A DNA stretch of 64,000 nt from Hydrogenophaga pseudoflava (GTDB taxonomy: Bacteria; Pseudomonadota; Gammaproteobacteria; Burkholderiales; Burkholderiaceae_C), in the NCBI RefSeq assembly GCF_031020795.1, contig NZ_JAVHJP010000006.1, positions 1 to 64,000 of the forward strand, given 5' to 3'. The first letter of the stretch is position 1. Each line of letters opens with the position of its first letter. A program made the position numbers and the translations under genes. Shown here in pieces: positions 8,520 through 16,371 of the stretch. Under the pieces are notes generated by a model. That model ran no database searches. It was not told the DNA's origin and saw only the letters and a program-made list of their open reading frames with translations.

Positions 8520-9357
8520 GGTCCGCTCCATTGATGGGGGTGATGGGGGTTGTCTGTGTCTGCGCTCCATCCAGCACGGCTTTGGCAATCACGACCATGG
8601 CCACCTCGATCTCGCGCCAGGCGTCCCGCGCGGCGGTCTTCTTCATCTCCCACAGCACCAGGCCTTCGGCCTGCGCTTCGGCCACGGCCGAGCGGCGCGG
8701 CATGGAGGCGTACTGCCCCGGCTTGGTGCCGTAAGGAATCAGGATGGGGTGGAACTTCTGCACCAGTTGCAGGAAGTTCTCCCGCTGGAACGGGTTGGCC
8801 TCCACCATCACCGGGAGCAGCCCGATCAGGTGCAGCTTCGGGTTGAGCATGGTCTTGATCTTGCGCACCCCCACCCGGTGGTGGTTGAGCAGGGCATGCA
8901 CGCCGTCCAGGGCTTCCTGGTTGAGCTGGATCGGGGAGAGCACGAACTCGGCCGAGACCAGCGCCGCGATCATGCGGATGTCCGGGTTGGGGTTGGTGTC
9001 GATGAGGCAGACGTCGAACCGGGCTTCCATGGCCTTCAGGAAGACGCGCAGGTTGTTCGCGAAGGCGTTTTGCAGGCTGGGCTGGCGCTCCAGCCCGGAA
9101 AGATCTTGGTCAGCGGCGACAAGGACGAAGTCCGCGGACGGAATGACCGGGCTCGTCTGCGTGAGCAAGGCGCTGGCCGGGACTTCGGCCACGGCCACGC
9201 GCTGGGACTTGCGCAGCGGGTCCGAGAAATTGCCCTGGTGGTCCAGGTCGATGGCCAGCACGCGGCAGCCGAGTTTGCGGAAGTAGTGGGCCAGCAAGGT
9301 GGCGACGGCGGATTTGCCGACGCCCCCCTTCTGGTTGGCGAGCACAAGGGTCTTCAT
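8500..9357 (-). CDS. parA: ParA-family partition ATPase
   Basis: A 285-aa deviant-Walker ATPase. The KGGVGKSAVATLLAHYF motif lies near residues 10-26, AIDLDHQGNFSD near 40, and CLIDTNPNPD near 115. It should bind DNA non-specifically in the ATP state and position the element with ParB. The start at 9357 has a GGAGGAA ribosome site; a longer frame from 9405 has none. It is followed by parB and preceded by the DUF932 gene, all on the minus strand. Confidence 0.9.
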   Translation of the reverse strand: MKTLVLANQKGGVGKSAVATLLAHYFRKLGCRVLAIDLDHQGNFSDPLRKSQRVAVAEVPASALLTQTSPVIPSADFVLVAADQDLSGLERQPSLQNAFANNLRVFLKAMEARFDVCLIDTNPNPDIRMIAALVSAEFVLSPIQLNQEALDGVHALLNHHRVGVRKIKTMLNPKLHLIGLLPVMVEANPFQRENFLQLVQKFHPILIPYGTKPGQYASMPRRSAVAEAQAEGLVLWEMKKTAARDAWREIEVAMVVIAKAVLDGAQTQTTPITPINGADHGPVAG

Positions 9358-9585
9358 GGGGGTTCCTCCAGCGCGACCGACAAGGGAGGTCGAGGCGAAG
9401 GACAACCGTTCCCGGGCGCCGCGCTCGATGCGCCGGCGGCCGGGATCGCGCGAGCCGGCGCCGGCCGGCGAGCGCGTTTTGGAATTTCACGCGCACGCAC
9501 CGCTCGATGATGGGCGCGCTGCGGCGTGTGGGCGGCGCTGGATTCGGGGTTGAATCCAGCGCCGGGTTCACACAGACCTTGTGGA

Positions 9586-10446
9586 TCAGACCTTGAGTTT
9601 GCGCATCTCTTCAGCCAGCACCCACAGCGCCCGGTTCAGGCTCACGCTGCGGTCAATGCTGGCCACCGGGCGGGTGTGCAGGCGCCGGCCCTTGGCACCG
9701 CGCCCGGGCTGGCCACCACGCAGGGCGTTCTCCTGCACCCGCTGAAATGTGGTCCACAGGCTGTTGCCGAAGTCCTCCGGACGGCGGGCTTCGATCAGCT
9801 GTTCGGCGGTCACCGGGGCCGGTGGTTCGCCCTCCCCTCGTTCACCGTAGCGCAGCGCCAGGGCGGCGGTGGCGAAGGCCTGCTGTTCCTCGCGCCGCAG
9901 CGGCAGGGCTTTCATGCTGTCGGTGGAGGCGTCCACCACCTCGAAGTCCTCCAGCACCCGGAACGCGCCTTCGATCACCTCGTCCTGAATGTTGCCCTTG
10001 TGCGGGATGCGGATGTCGTTGGTGACGTCGCCCACCACCAGACCATTGCAGCAGACAAACCTGAACACGCCCGCCAGCATCTGGTAACTGCTGGCGCCGT
10101 CGTGGCTGTTGATCAGGATGATTTCGTTGGCCTCGGGCCGGGTGTTGACCTGCCCGGCGTGGCGCATGCGGATCATGTGCTTGGTGAACTCGGTCTTGCC
10201 TTCGATGCGGCTTTTGCTCTGGGCCACCATGAAGGGTTCGAAGCCTTCCTGGCGCAAGCCGCGCAGCACGTCGATGGTGGGGATGTAGGTGTAGCGCTCG
10301 GAACGGCTGCCGTGTTTGCCTTCGGCAAAGATGGACGGCGCAGCCCGGCGCATCTGGTCTTCGGCCAGCGGGGTCTCGCTGCGGATCACAAACGTGTTCT
10401 GACCAAAGCGAGCGGCCAGGCGGGGGGAATGGGCGGTAGAGATCAT
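9586..10446 (-). CDS. DUF932 domain protein
   Basis: A 286-aa protein of the DUF932 family, common on plasmids, phages and integrative elements and still without a firm function. Visible family features are the N-terminal phage-like region, YTYIPTIDVLRGLRQEGF, then LINSHDGASSYQMLAGVFRFVCCNGLVVG, and a basic C-terminus. The start at 10446 is supported by AGGAG 7 nt upstream. It lies between ssb and parA in a common transcription direction, so it is part of the element's maintenance module. Confidence 0.85.
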   Translation of the reverse strand: MISTAHSPRLAARFGQNTFVIRSETPLAEDQMRRAAPSIFAEGKHGSRSERYTYIPTIDVLRGLRQEGFEPFMVAQSKSRIEGKTEFTKHMIRMRHAGQVNTRPEANEIILINSHDGASSYQMLAGVFRFVCCNGLVVGDVTNDIRIPHKGNIQDEVIEGAFRVLEDFEVVDASTDSMKALPLRREEQQAFATAALALRYGERGEGEPPAPVTAEQLIEARRPEDFGNSLWTTFQRVQENALRGGQPGRGAKGRRLHTRPVASIDRSVSLNRALWVLAEEMRKLKV

Positions 10447-10522
10447 GGTGATGCTCCTGGTTCTAGGAATGGGGGCAGAAACGGGATGAACGCCGGGCGG
10501 CCGAACCGCCCGGCTTGCGTGT

Positions 10523-10975
10523 TCAGGCATGCGCCGGTTGGCGTTCGCTGCGGGCCTTGCGGCTGTTGTTGGGTGCGCTGGGGGCTGCTGCAGGGGGATC
10601 ACCCGCACCCTCACGCGAGCGGCGGGCTTCGCCCTCGGCCTTGCTGTCGAGGTAGTCGATTTCGTCCACGGTGAAGGCCAGCCCGTAGACCTCCGCCCCG
10701 TCGTTGTCCTGGTAGTTGTTATTGCGCACCCGCCCGACGATGTTCACGTGCGAGCCCTTGCCCAGGTACTCGGCCGCGTGTTCGGCCTGCTTGGCCCACA
10801 GCGTCCACTGGATCGCGGTCGCTTCTTCGGACCGCTCTTCGCCGCTGCCCCGGCGGCTGTTGCTGATGGCGGTCAATACCGCCTTGGCGACCTTGCCTTC
10901 GCGCCCGTTGACGAATTCGAGCTTGACGGCACCGGCCAGGTGCGCGTGACGCTGGATGACTTGAACATTGGCCAT
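10523..10975 (-). CDS. ssb: Single-stranded DNA-binding protein
   Basis: A 150-aa SSB with an OB-fold core: a VAKAVLTAISN strand, an IQWTLWAKQAEHAAEYLGKGSHV-type region and the VNIVGRVRNNNY signature. A flexible C-terminal tail of about 40 residues follows. The tail ends in RQPAHA rather than the acidic DDDIPF tip of housekeeping SSB, so it may not recruit the usual SSB partners. AAGGAG precedes the start. It is the first gene of the ssb-DUF932-parA-parB row and would protect transferred single strands. Confidence 0.85.
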   Translation of the reverse strand: MANVQVIQRHAHLAGAVKLEFVNGREGKVAKAVLTAISNSRRGSGEERSEEATAIQWTLWAKQAEHAAEYLGKGSHVNIVGRVRNNNYQDNDGAEVYGLAFTVDEIDYLDSKAEGEARRSREGAGDPPAAAPSAPNNSRKARSERQPAHA

Positions 10976-11675
10976 GGTGGAACTCCTTGCGAGAGCGACC
11001 AGCCGGACCCCGATCCGGGTTCCTCAAAGCTGATCCTCTCGCTCGGACTCCCTCGCTCCCGCCCACGGGCGGGCGGGGGGTGGGCAAGGCCCCTTCCCTC
11101 GGGAAGGGGTGGGGGATGGGGACACCTTGCAGCACGAAACAGTGAGCCAGTCACCTGGCCCACCGCTGAAAGATCCCCCCACAAGTCCCCCTCATCTGTG
11201 GATGGGGGCGCCGTGGGGGGATAACGGTGGGCCCATTGGCGCACGCGCTGCCCCGAGCCTCTTCGGGCGACCAGCGCAGCGCAGGCGACCGGGTGAACTG
11301 AGCAGCGGCGGCTCTGCGGACGGCGTGACACCAAGCGCAGCGACTGGCGCGGCGTTCGAGCCGCTGCGATCACCTCAGGGGTTCACGGACCCCAAGGCTT
11401 CCAACGGCCCGGCTTCGGGCATGGCGGGTGTCCGGGGGGACGATCTGGCGGGCGGGACGGGACCACAGCGCAGCGGCGGGAGCGGCCTGCACGTCAGTTC
11501 GTCCAGCGGGCTCGTTCCCGCGCAGCGGGAAGGAAACCAGACCGCGATACCGGGCACGGGACAGGGCCGCTGCCCCATGTGCTGCCGGTGAACACCGGCC
11601 ATGCTCCGCCCTCCTCTGCGCTCGTGCGTAGCGCGCTGTTCAGCAACAAGAAAGTTGGGGCTGAAGCCCCATGAT
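10976..11675. other. 700-bp GC-rich non-coding stretch
   Basis: Upstream of ssb and downstream of radC, without a convincing gene in either direction. It holds the ssb promoter and dense secondary structure: CCCGCCC/GGGCGGG (11058-11073) and CCCCTTCCC/GGGAAGGGG (11090-11109), each with a 2-base loop. A 160-codon plus-strand frame (11109-11591) has Gly/Pro/Ser-rich noise composition and no ribosome site. The structure could be a single-strand origin, a regulatory leader or an oriT accessory region. Confidence 0.45.
11649..11671 (-). terminator. Probable radC terminator
   Basis: Stem TGGGGC, loop TTCA, GCCCCA on the minus strand, 5 nt after the radC stop, followed by AACTTTCTT. The U-tract is weak. 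The loop is the same as in the better terminator at 12549-12573. Confidence 0.5.
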
Positions 11676-12212
11676 TTACGCGAGGCCGATTTCTGCCATG
11701 GAGCAGATCACGTCGCCAGCGACGATGAAATGGTCGAGCACCCGCACATCGACAAGCGCGGCCGCCTGCTTGATCGTCTGCGTCAGATGTTCGTCGGCCC
11801 GCGACGGACGGGCCTCGCCACTGGGGTGGTTGTGCACCAGGACCAGGGCGCTGCTGTTGCGCATCAGTGCATCGCGCACCACCTCACGCGGGTAGACCGA
11901 TGTCTGGCTCACCGTGCCCCGGAACATCTCGACGTAGTCCAGCACGCGGTTCTGCGAGTTCAGGTGCACCACGGCAAACACCTCATGCGGCAGGCTGCCC
12001 AGCCGGGCACGCAGAAAGTCCTTCACCACGGCGGGCGAGTCCATCAGGTCGCTGCCGCGCACCTGGGCGGCCAGCAACCGCTGCGCCGCCAGCAGCACCT
12101 CGTCGGCCTCGGCCGGCCGGTACTGGCCTGTGAGGTCGCGGATGAGAAAGCCTCCCGCCCCTGCGGGCACCGACAGGAGGGAATCGAGGGAAGAGAACAG
12201 ATCGTGCTGCAT
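11676..12212 (-). CDS. radC: RadC-family JAB/MPN domain protein
   Basis: A 178-aa RadC-like protein with the JAMM metalloprotease-type motif HNHPSGEARPSRAD (about residues 126-139), preceded by FAVVHLNSQNRVLDYVEMFRGTVSQTSVYPREVV. It is shorter than chromosomal RadC (about 220 aa) because it lacks the N-terminal helix-hairpin-helix part, as is usual for mobile-element copies. The start at 12212 has CCGGAGTT upstream. The biochemical role of RadC is unsettled despite its DNA-repair name. Confidence 0.85.
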   Translation of the reverse strand: MQHDLFSSLDSLLSVPAGAGGFLIRDLTGQYRPAEADEVLLAAQRLLAAQVRGSDLMDSPAVVKDFLRARLGSLPHEVFAVVHLNSQNRVLDYVEMFRGTVSQTSVYPREVVRDALMRNSSALVLVHNHPSGEARPSRADEHLTQTIKQAAALVDVRVLDHFIVAGDVICSMAEIGLA

Positions 12213-14632
12213 GACCAACTCCGGTGATCGGGCGGGATTGCCCGAGACCGGAACCGGCACACCGCAGCGCAGCGGTCACAGGTTCGAAGACGGCCGCAAG
12301 GCCGCCAGCGCCCACAGGGCGCGCAGACCTTGACGGCGAGAACGGTGTGCAAGGATGAAGGGAACAGCAAGCCAGCCCCACCACACCTGCAGGCGTGAGG
12401 CAGGCAAGCGCAGCGCGCAGGCCGGGGCATGCCCCCGGCCGGAGGCGTCAGCGATCGGCGCCCGACAGGGTCGAGACACCGGGACACGCGTGGCCTGGTG
12501 GCTTGATGCGCAGCACCAGAGCGCGGTCCGGCCGCGCCGGAGAGGCACAAAAAATCCCGGCTGAAGCCGGGATGTGGTGGTGCACGTCTGAACTTGTCGC
12601 TGTTCAAGTCGCCTGATGAGCGTCTGTCTCGTGCTCGCCCTGCCCTTCCACCACCTGAACAGGCTCGGTCAGCATCTGCGGCAGCCAGCCCGAGCCAGCG
12701 GCCAGCGGCCAGCCGTTCGGCCTCGGCGGTGATCTGGGTCTTCTTGAGCTTTGCAAGCCGTTGCACCTCACCCGGAGCGAAAACCTGCACCCCTTCCAAC
12801 GCCTTGGCCTTGGACACGTGGTCGAAGTAACCCGCTGCCGTGGGTGTCCACCAGCCGTGCATGTCCAGCCCCACCGCCTGTGCCAGCAGCGCGGCGGGTG
12901 CTTCGTCTTCGTGTTGAGCGAGGGCCGACACCGTCAGGCCCACACACAGGGCCAGCAGCGACAGCAGTTCTTCCTGTTCCATTGCCAGCAGTTCGGCAAA
13001 CAGGGCCTTTGGGTCCCCCGGCAACCGCGCTGCCCAGGCCTCGCGCACGGCGCGCAGGCCCTGCGAAGCCGGGGCCTCTGCAACGTCTGGAGCATGCTGC
13101 TCCAGCCGGTCCTGCGGTGTGGCGCTGATGTTGACCGGCGATGCACCGTAGCTACCCAGGATCACCCGCTGCGTCAACTGGTGCACCAAGGCGACCAGCG
13201 CGATGTTGGGATGACGGGCCACCTCGGCCTGCAGGGCGGCGGTGCGGTGCGCGCTCAAGCGCCGCACCAGCTTCTCTGACAGTCCGCCCCGGCTGGTGGG
13301 TGTTTCTGCTGACTCCACCTCGCCTTCTGCCTGTGCGTCCGTTGTCGGTCGATCCTGCGCTCGCAATGCCTTGACCTGTTCAACGCGCAACAGCCCGCGA
13401 TGCACCACCACAGCCCCCATGGGGTCCACCGACACCACCGCGCCGGCCATGGACACGACGCCGGGTTCGTACACCACCAGGGTCTGTTCGATGGCGTCCA
13501 GTTCATCGCCCAGCCGGTCCAGTTCTTCGTGCAGAGCCTGCGCACCGTCGTCGCTCAGGTCGTCGTCTTCGTCATCGAGTTTGTCCTGGAGCCGCGCCTG
13601 CTCCGCCTCCAGTTTCTCGATACGCTTGGCTTCCGCCTTGCTGGGTTCCCGGCGCGAGCGCCGCGCCCGCTGGAAGGTGTGCAGTTCGGACGAAGACACA
13701 CGCGGCGTGACATCCACCCAGCCCCAGCCTTCGACCCGCACCGACTCGGCCGCATCGGCCAGCCGGTCACGGGCCAGCCTCTCCAGCAAAGCGGCATCGG
13801 TGAGGAACACCCCCTTCTGCTCGTCCGCGAACAGGTCGCGCCGGATGCCACCGCCCGCCGCTTCGTAGGCCTCCACCCCCACGAATCGCGCGAGCGCGTC
13901 GCGGCAAGCATCCACCTCGTCGCGGGTCAGGTGGTCCCGCAGGGATTCCGGACTGCGCTGCCACTGTGGCACCTCATAGAAAGCCGACACCTGCGCTGCA
14001 TGGTCGTCGGTGATCGCCAGGGCCATCAACTGCTCCAGCGTGACCGCTCCCAGCTGGTAGTCCACCAGCAGCCGGGGTGCGACGTTGGCCAGCCGCAGCC
14101 GCCGGTTGACCACCAGCGGTGTGACTCCGAAGTCAGCAGCGATGTCTTCCAGCGACCGGCCTTCGGCCACCAGCGACTTCCAGGCAAACAGTTCGTCCAC
14201 CGGGGACATCGCCTCACGCTGCACGTTCTCGCTCAGGCTCACGGTGCGGGCCGAGGCATCGGGCACCAGCAGGCAAGGCACCGGATGGTCCTTCGCGAGT
14301 TTGTGGCGCTTGACCAGCAGCTTCAAGGCGGCCAGCCGCCGACGCCCGGCCACCACCTCGGACCACTGACCATCGGGCGTGGTGACGACGGTCAGGTTCT
14401 GCAGCAGACCCACGCGGGCGATGCTCGCTGCGAGTTCGGGAATGGCCGTGCCGCCGCTCTGGCGCACGTTGCGGCTGGAGGGCCGCAGCCGCGACAACGG
14501 GATCAGGTGCAGTTCGTAAGGTGCGACCTCTGGCACGGTGACAGATTCGGCTGCAACTGCCGACTCGCCAATGGTCGCAGCGACGGCCACGGCGCTCAAG
14601 GCCAGGGTTTCGGATTGGGTAACGGTGTTCAT
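12044..14632 (-). CDS. Large ParB-like protein with frameshifted 3' end
   Basis: As it stands the frame encodes 862 aa and runs through a terminator and into radC (same strand, other frame). Residues 1 to about 640 are a coherent element-type ParB protein: LIPLSRLRPSSRNVRQ, VVAGRRRLAAL, a helix-turn-helix near SLEDIAADFGVTPLVVNRRLRLANVAPR, and a coiled acidic segment. After AERLAAGRWL the sequence becomes Arg/Cys/Pro noise. At 12694-12713 the plus strand carries GCCAGCG in tandem. Removing one 7-bp unit gives SGWLPQMLTEPVQ and a stop at 12604, for a 673-aa protein, 30 bp before a perfect terminator. The native gene was therefore probably 12604-14632. Core ParB function may survive. The start at 14632 has an AGGAG site. 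Confidence 0.8.
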   Translation of the reverse strand: MNTVTQSETLALSAVAVAATIGESAVAAESVTVPEVAPYELHLIPLSRLRPSSRNVRQSGGTAIPELAASIARVGLLQNLTVVTTPDGQWSEVVAGRRRLAALKLLVKRHKLAKDHPVPCLLVPDASARTVSLSENVQREAMSPVDELFAWKSLVAEGRSLEDIAADFGVTPLVVNRRLRLANVAPRLLVDYQLGAVTLEQLMALAITDDHAAQVSAFYEVPQWQRSPESLRDHLTRDEVDACRDALARFVGVEAYEAAGGGIRRDLFADEQKGVFLTDAALLERLARDRLADAAESVRVEGWGWVDVTPRVSSSELHTFQRARRSRREPSKAEAKRIEKLEAEQARLQDKLDDEDDDLSDDGAQALHEELDRLGDELDAIEQTLVVYEPGVVSMAGAVVSVDPMGAVVVHRGLLRVEQVKALRAQDRPTTDAQAEGEVESAETPTSRGGLSEKLVRRLSAHRTAALQAEVARHPNIALVALVHQLTQRVILGSYGASPVNISATPQDRLEQHAPDVAEAPASQGLRAVREAWAARLPGDPKALFAELLAMEQEELLSLLALCVGLTVSALAQHEDEAPAALLAQAVGLDMHGWWTPTAAGYFDHVSKAKALEGVQVFAPGEVQRLAKLKKTQITAEAERLAAGRWLGLAAADADRACSGGGRAGRARDRRSSGDLNSDKFRRAPPHPGFSRDFLCLSGAAGPRSGAAHQATRPRVSRCLDPVGRRSLTPPAGGMPRPARCACLPHACRCGGAGLLFPSSLHTVLAVKVCAPCGRWRPCGRLRTCDRCAAVCRFRSRAIPPDHRSWSCSTICSLPSIPSCRCPQGREAFSSATSQASTGRPRPTRCCWRRSGCWPPRCAAAT
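12336..12413 (-). repeat. 78-bp direct repeat, copy A
   Basis: About 86% identical (11 mismatches, no gaps by eye) to 15042-15119, same orientation. It lies 124 bp upstream of the radC start. The best-conserved part is CAGCAAGCCAGCCCCACCAC. A shared promoter or activator site for minus-strand element genes is the simplest reading. Confidence 0.7.
12549..12573 (-). terminator. Rho-independent terminator of the ParB-like gene
   Basis: On the minus strand: ATCCCGGC, loop TTCA, GCCGGGAT, then TTTTTT. Perfect 8-bp stem with U-tract. It lies 30 bp after the reconstructed stop at 12604, which supports 12604 as the original gene end. Confidence 0.9.
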
Positions 14633-14932
14633 GTGAAATCTCCTGTCCCACACGGGGACCTTGTTCAAACAATGGAAGACATCGAAAAACAGAGGGGAAG
14701 TCAGTCGGCGTTGTGCATGGGCGCTCTCCTTGGGTGTTGGGCTCCGCAGGGGCCGCGAAGCCCTTCGCGGCCATGGGCAGCAGCTGGGGCCGGCGCGGGT
14801 GCGCCGTCAAGGGAGGAAGCGAAGGCGCTGGCGCGGCCCGCAGGCGCAGCCGAGGACACGGGCGCCGCAGCGGCCCTTGACGGGAGGAGCGCTCGCAGAG
14901 GCCAGGCAAGCCGGCGAAGCTGGCGCGCAGGT

Positions 14933-14954
14933 GGTGCTAAGTCCGCTTAGCACC
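14933..14954. promoter_or_regulatory. Hairpin/inverted repeat in the ParB-like leader
   Basis: GGTGCTAAG, tccg, CTTAGCACC: perfect 9-bp arms about 300 bp upstream of the ParB-like start. No T-run follows on either strand. Candidate operator or structured leader. Confidence 0.45.
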
Positions 14955-15041
14955 TCCGAAGAGAAAAAGGTCAGCCCTTCGGTCGAGGGCCAAACCCAGC
15001 CGAAAGGCCGTCAGCGTTCATAGGATGCACAGACGGTGAAA

Positions 15042-15119
15042 GCGAAAACGGTGAGCTTGGATGAAGGGATCAGCAAGCCAGCCCCACCACACATCTAGGC
15101 GTGACGCACACAAGCGCAG
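15042..15119 (-). repeat. 78-bp direct repeat, copy B
   Basis: Partner of 12336-12413 (about 86% identity). It lies about 410 bp upstream of the ParB-like start, so both copies face minus-strand element genes. It also lies near the junction between backbone and ars cargo. Confidence 0.7.
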
Positions 15120-15281
15120 GACCACTCGGCCGAAAGCGTCAAGGATTGGCGCTTCACGGCCAGGCCCTGTACGGGGAGTGGGGCAAAGCTTGCAAAGCCC
15201 GACGCCTGGACGACATTGCATTTGTGCGTTCCGCCCCTCCTTTCGCTCGCTTCGTGTCACAAAACTTTCATGGCGATCCGT

Positions 15282-15303
15282 TATTATTCAAATAACATTG
15301 AAT
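15282..15303 (+). promoter_or_regulatory. ars operon promoter with ArsR-type operator
   Basis: ATTCAA, six bases, TTGAAT (15286-15303) is a perfect inverted repeat of the type bound by ArsR/SmtB repressors. A -10-like TATTAT (15282-15287) overlaps its left edge. The start codon of the first ars gene follows at 15328 after a TTAGGAG ribosome site. ArsR from 17653-17988 would block RNA polymerase here until As(III) binds. Confidence 0.7.
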
Positions 15304-15327
15304 CGTTGAAAGTTAGGAGTTCCAACC

Positions 15328-16371
15328 ATGAAAGTCGGTATCAACGGCATGGGCCGCATGGGGCGGCTGGCCCTGCGCGCGGCCTTCGGCGCCATCGAAC
15401 GCGAAGCCATCGACCCCCGCCAGGGCAACCGCCTGGAGGTGGTGCACCTCAACGAAATCAAGGGCGGCGCCGCGGCCACCGCCCACCTGCTGGCCTTTGA
15501 CACGGTGCAGGGCAAGTGGCGCGCCGACATCGCGGCCGAAGGCAGCGACGCCATCCGCATCGGCGACCGCCGCCTGTCGTTCAGCGAGCACGCCACCGCC
15601 GCCGAAATCCCCTGGGGCGATCTCGGCGTGGACGTGGTGCTGGAGTGCACCGGCAAGTTCCTCACACCCGAAACCCTGCAGGGCCACCTGGACCGCGGTG
15701 CCAAGCGCGTGATCGTGGCCGCACCAGTAAAGGTTGGTGGCGTGCTGAACATCGTGGTGGGCGTGAACGACCACCTTTACCAGCCGGCGCGCGACCACAT
15801 CGTCACCGCCGCCAGCTGCACCACCAATTGCCTGGCCCCGGTGGTCAAGGTGGTGCACGAAGCCATCGGCATCAGGCACGGCCAGATCACCACGCTGCAC
15901 AACCCGACCAACACCAACCTGGTGGTAGACGCGCCGCACAAAGACCTTCGCCGCGCCCGCAGCGCCATGGTCAACCTGGCCCCCACGACGACCGGCAGCG
16001 CCACCGCCATTGCGCTGATCTACCCCGAACTCAAGGGCAAGCTCAACGGCCACGCAGTGCGTGTCCCGGCGCTCAACGCCTCGCTGACCGACTGCGTGTT
16101 CGAGCTGAACCGCGTCACCACGGCCGAGGAAGTGAACGCGCTGTTCGAAGCCGCCGCCAGCGGCCCGCTGGCCGGCATCCTGGGCTACGAGAACCGCCCG
16201 CTGGTGAGCGCCGATTACGCCCGGGACACACGCAGTTCCATCGTCGACGGCCTCTCGACCATGGTGACCGACGGCACGCTGCTCAAGGTCTACGCCTGGT
16301 ACGACAACGAGATGGGCTACGCAACGCGCATGGTGGACTTGGCCTGCCACCTCGAATCCGTCGGCATCTGA
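15328..16371 (+). CDS. gapdh: ArsJ-associated glyceraldehyde-3-phosphate dehydrogenase
   Basis: A 347-aa GAPDH with the NAD-binding [16 protein letters not shown] at the N-terminus and the catalytic Cys in SCTTNC. Linked enzymes of this kind use arsenate in place of phosphate to make the unstable 1-arseno-3-phosphoglycerate, which ArsJ exports. The pair thus removes As(V) without reduction. Its stop overlaps the arsJ start by one base (TGATG), so the two are coupled. It is the first gene of the ars operon and lies directly behind the ArsR-type operator. A purely glycolytic role is unlikely given this context. Confidence 0.9.
   Translation: MKVGINGMGRMGRLALRAAFGAIEREAIDPRQGNRLEVVHLNEIKGGAAATAHLLAFDTVQGKWRADIAAEGSDAIRIGDRRLSFSEHATAAEIPWGDLGVDVVLECTGKFLTPETLQGHLDRGAKRVIVAAPVKVGGVLNIVVGVNDHLYQPARDHIVTAASCTTNCLAPVVKVVHEAIGIRHGQITTLHNPTNTNLVVDAPHKDLRRARSAMVNLAPTTTGSATAIALIYPELKGKLNGHAVRVPALNASLTDCVFELNRVTTAEEVNALFEAAASGPLAGILGYENRPLVSADYARDTRSSIVDGLSTMVTDGTLLKVYAWYDNEMGYATRMVDLACHLESVGI

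Larger units (their letters stand above)
12213..12603. other. Non-coding spacer between ParB-like gene and radC
   Basis: About 390 bp that are coding only in the frameshifted extension of the ParB-like gene. It holds the terminator at 12549-12573, the repeat at 12336-12413 and presumably the radC promoter. Confidence 0.6.
14633..15327. other. Non-coding region between the backbone and the ars operon
   Basis: About 700 bp holding the divergent promoters of the ParB-like gene and the ars operon. It contains the hairpin at 14933-14954, repeat copy B and the ArsR-type operator. No plausible gene was found. The left half is very GC-rich and the last 80 bp are AT-rich. Confidence 0.5.

Noticed and set aside
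11109-11591. 160-codon plus-strand gene in the backbone gap
   Set aside because: No ribosome site, Gly/Pro/Ser noise, no family resemblance.
12044-12603. The last 190 residues of the ParB-like frame as a real domain
   Set aside because: The segment runs through an intrinsic terminator and radC in another frame. A 7-bp duplication explains it as a frameshift product.
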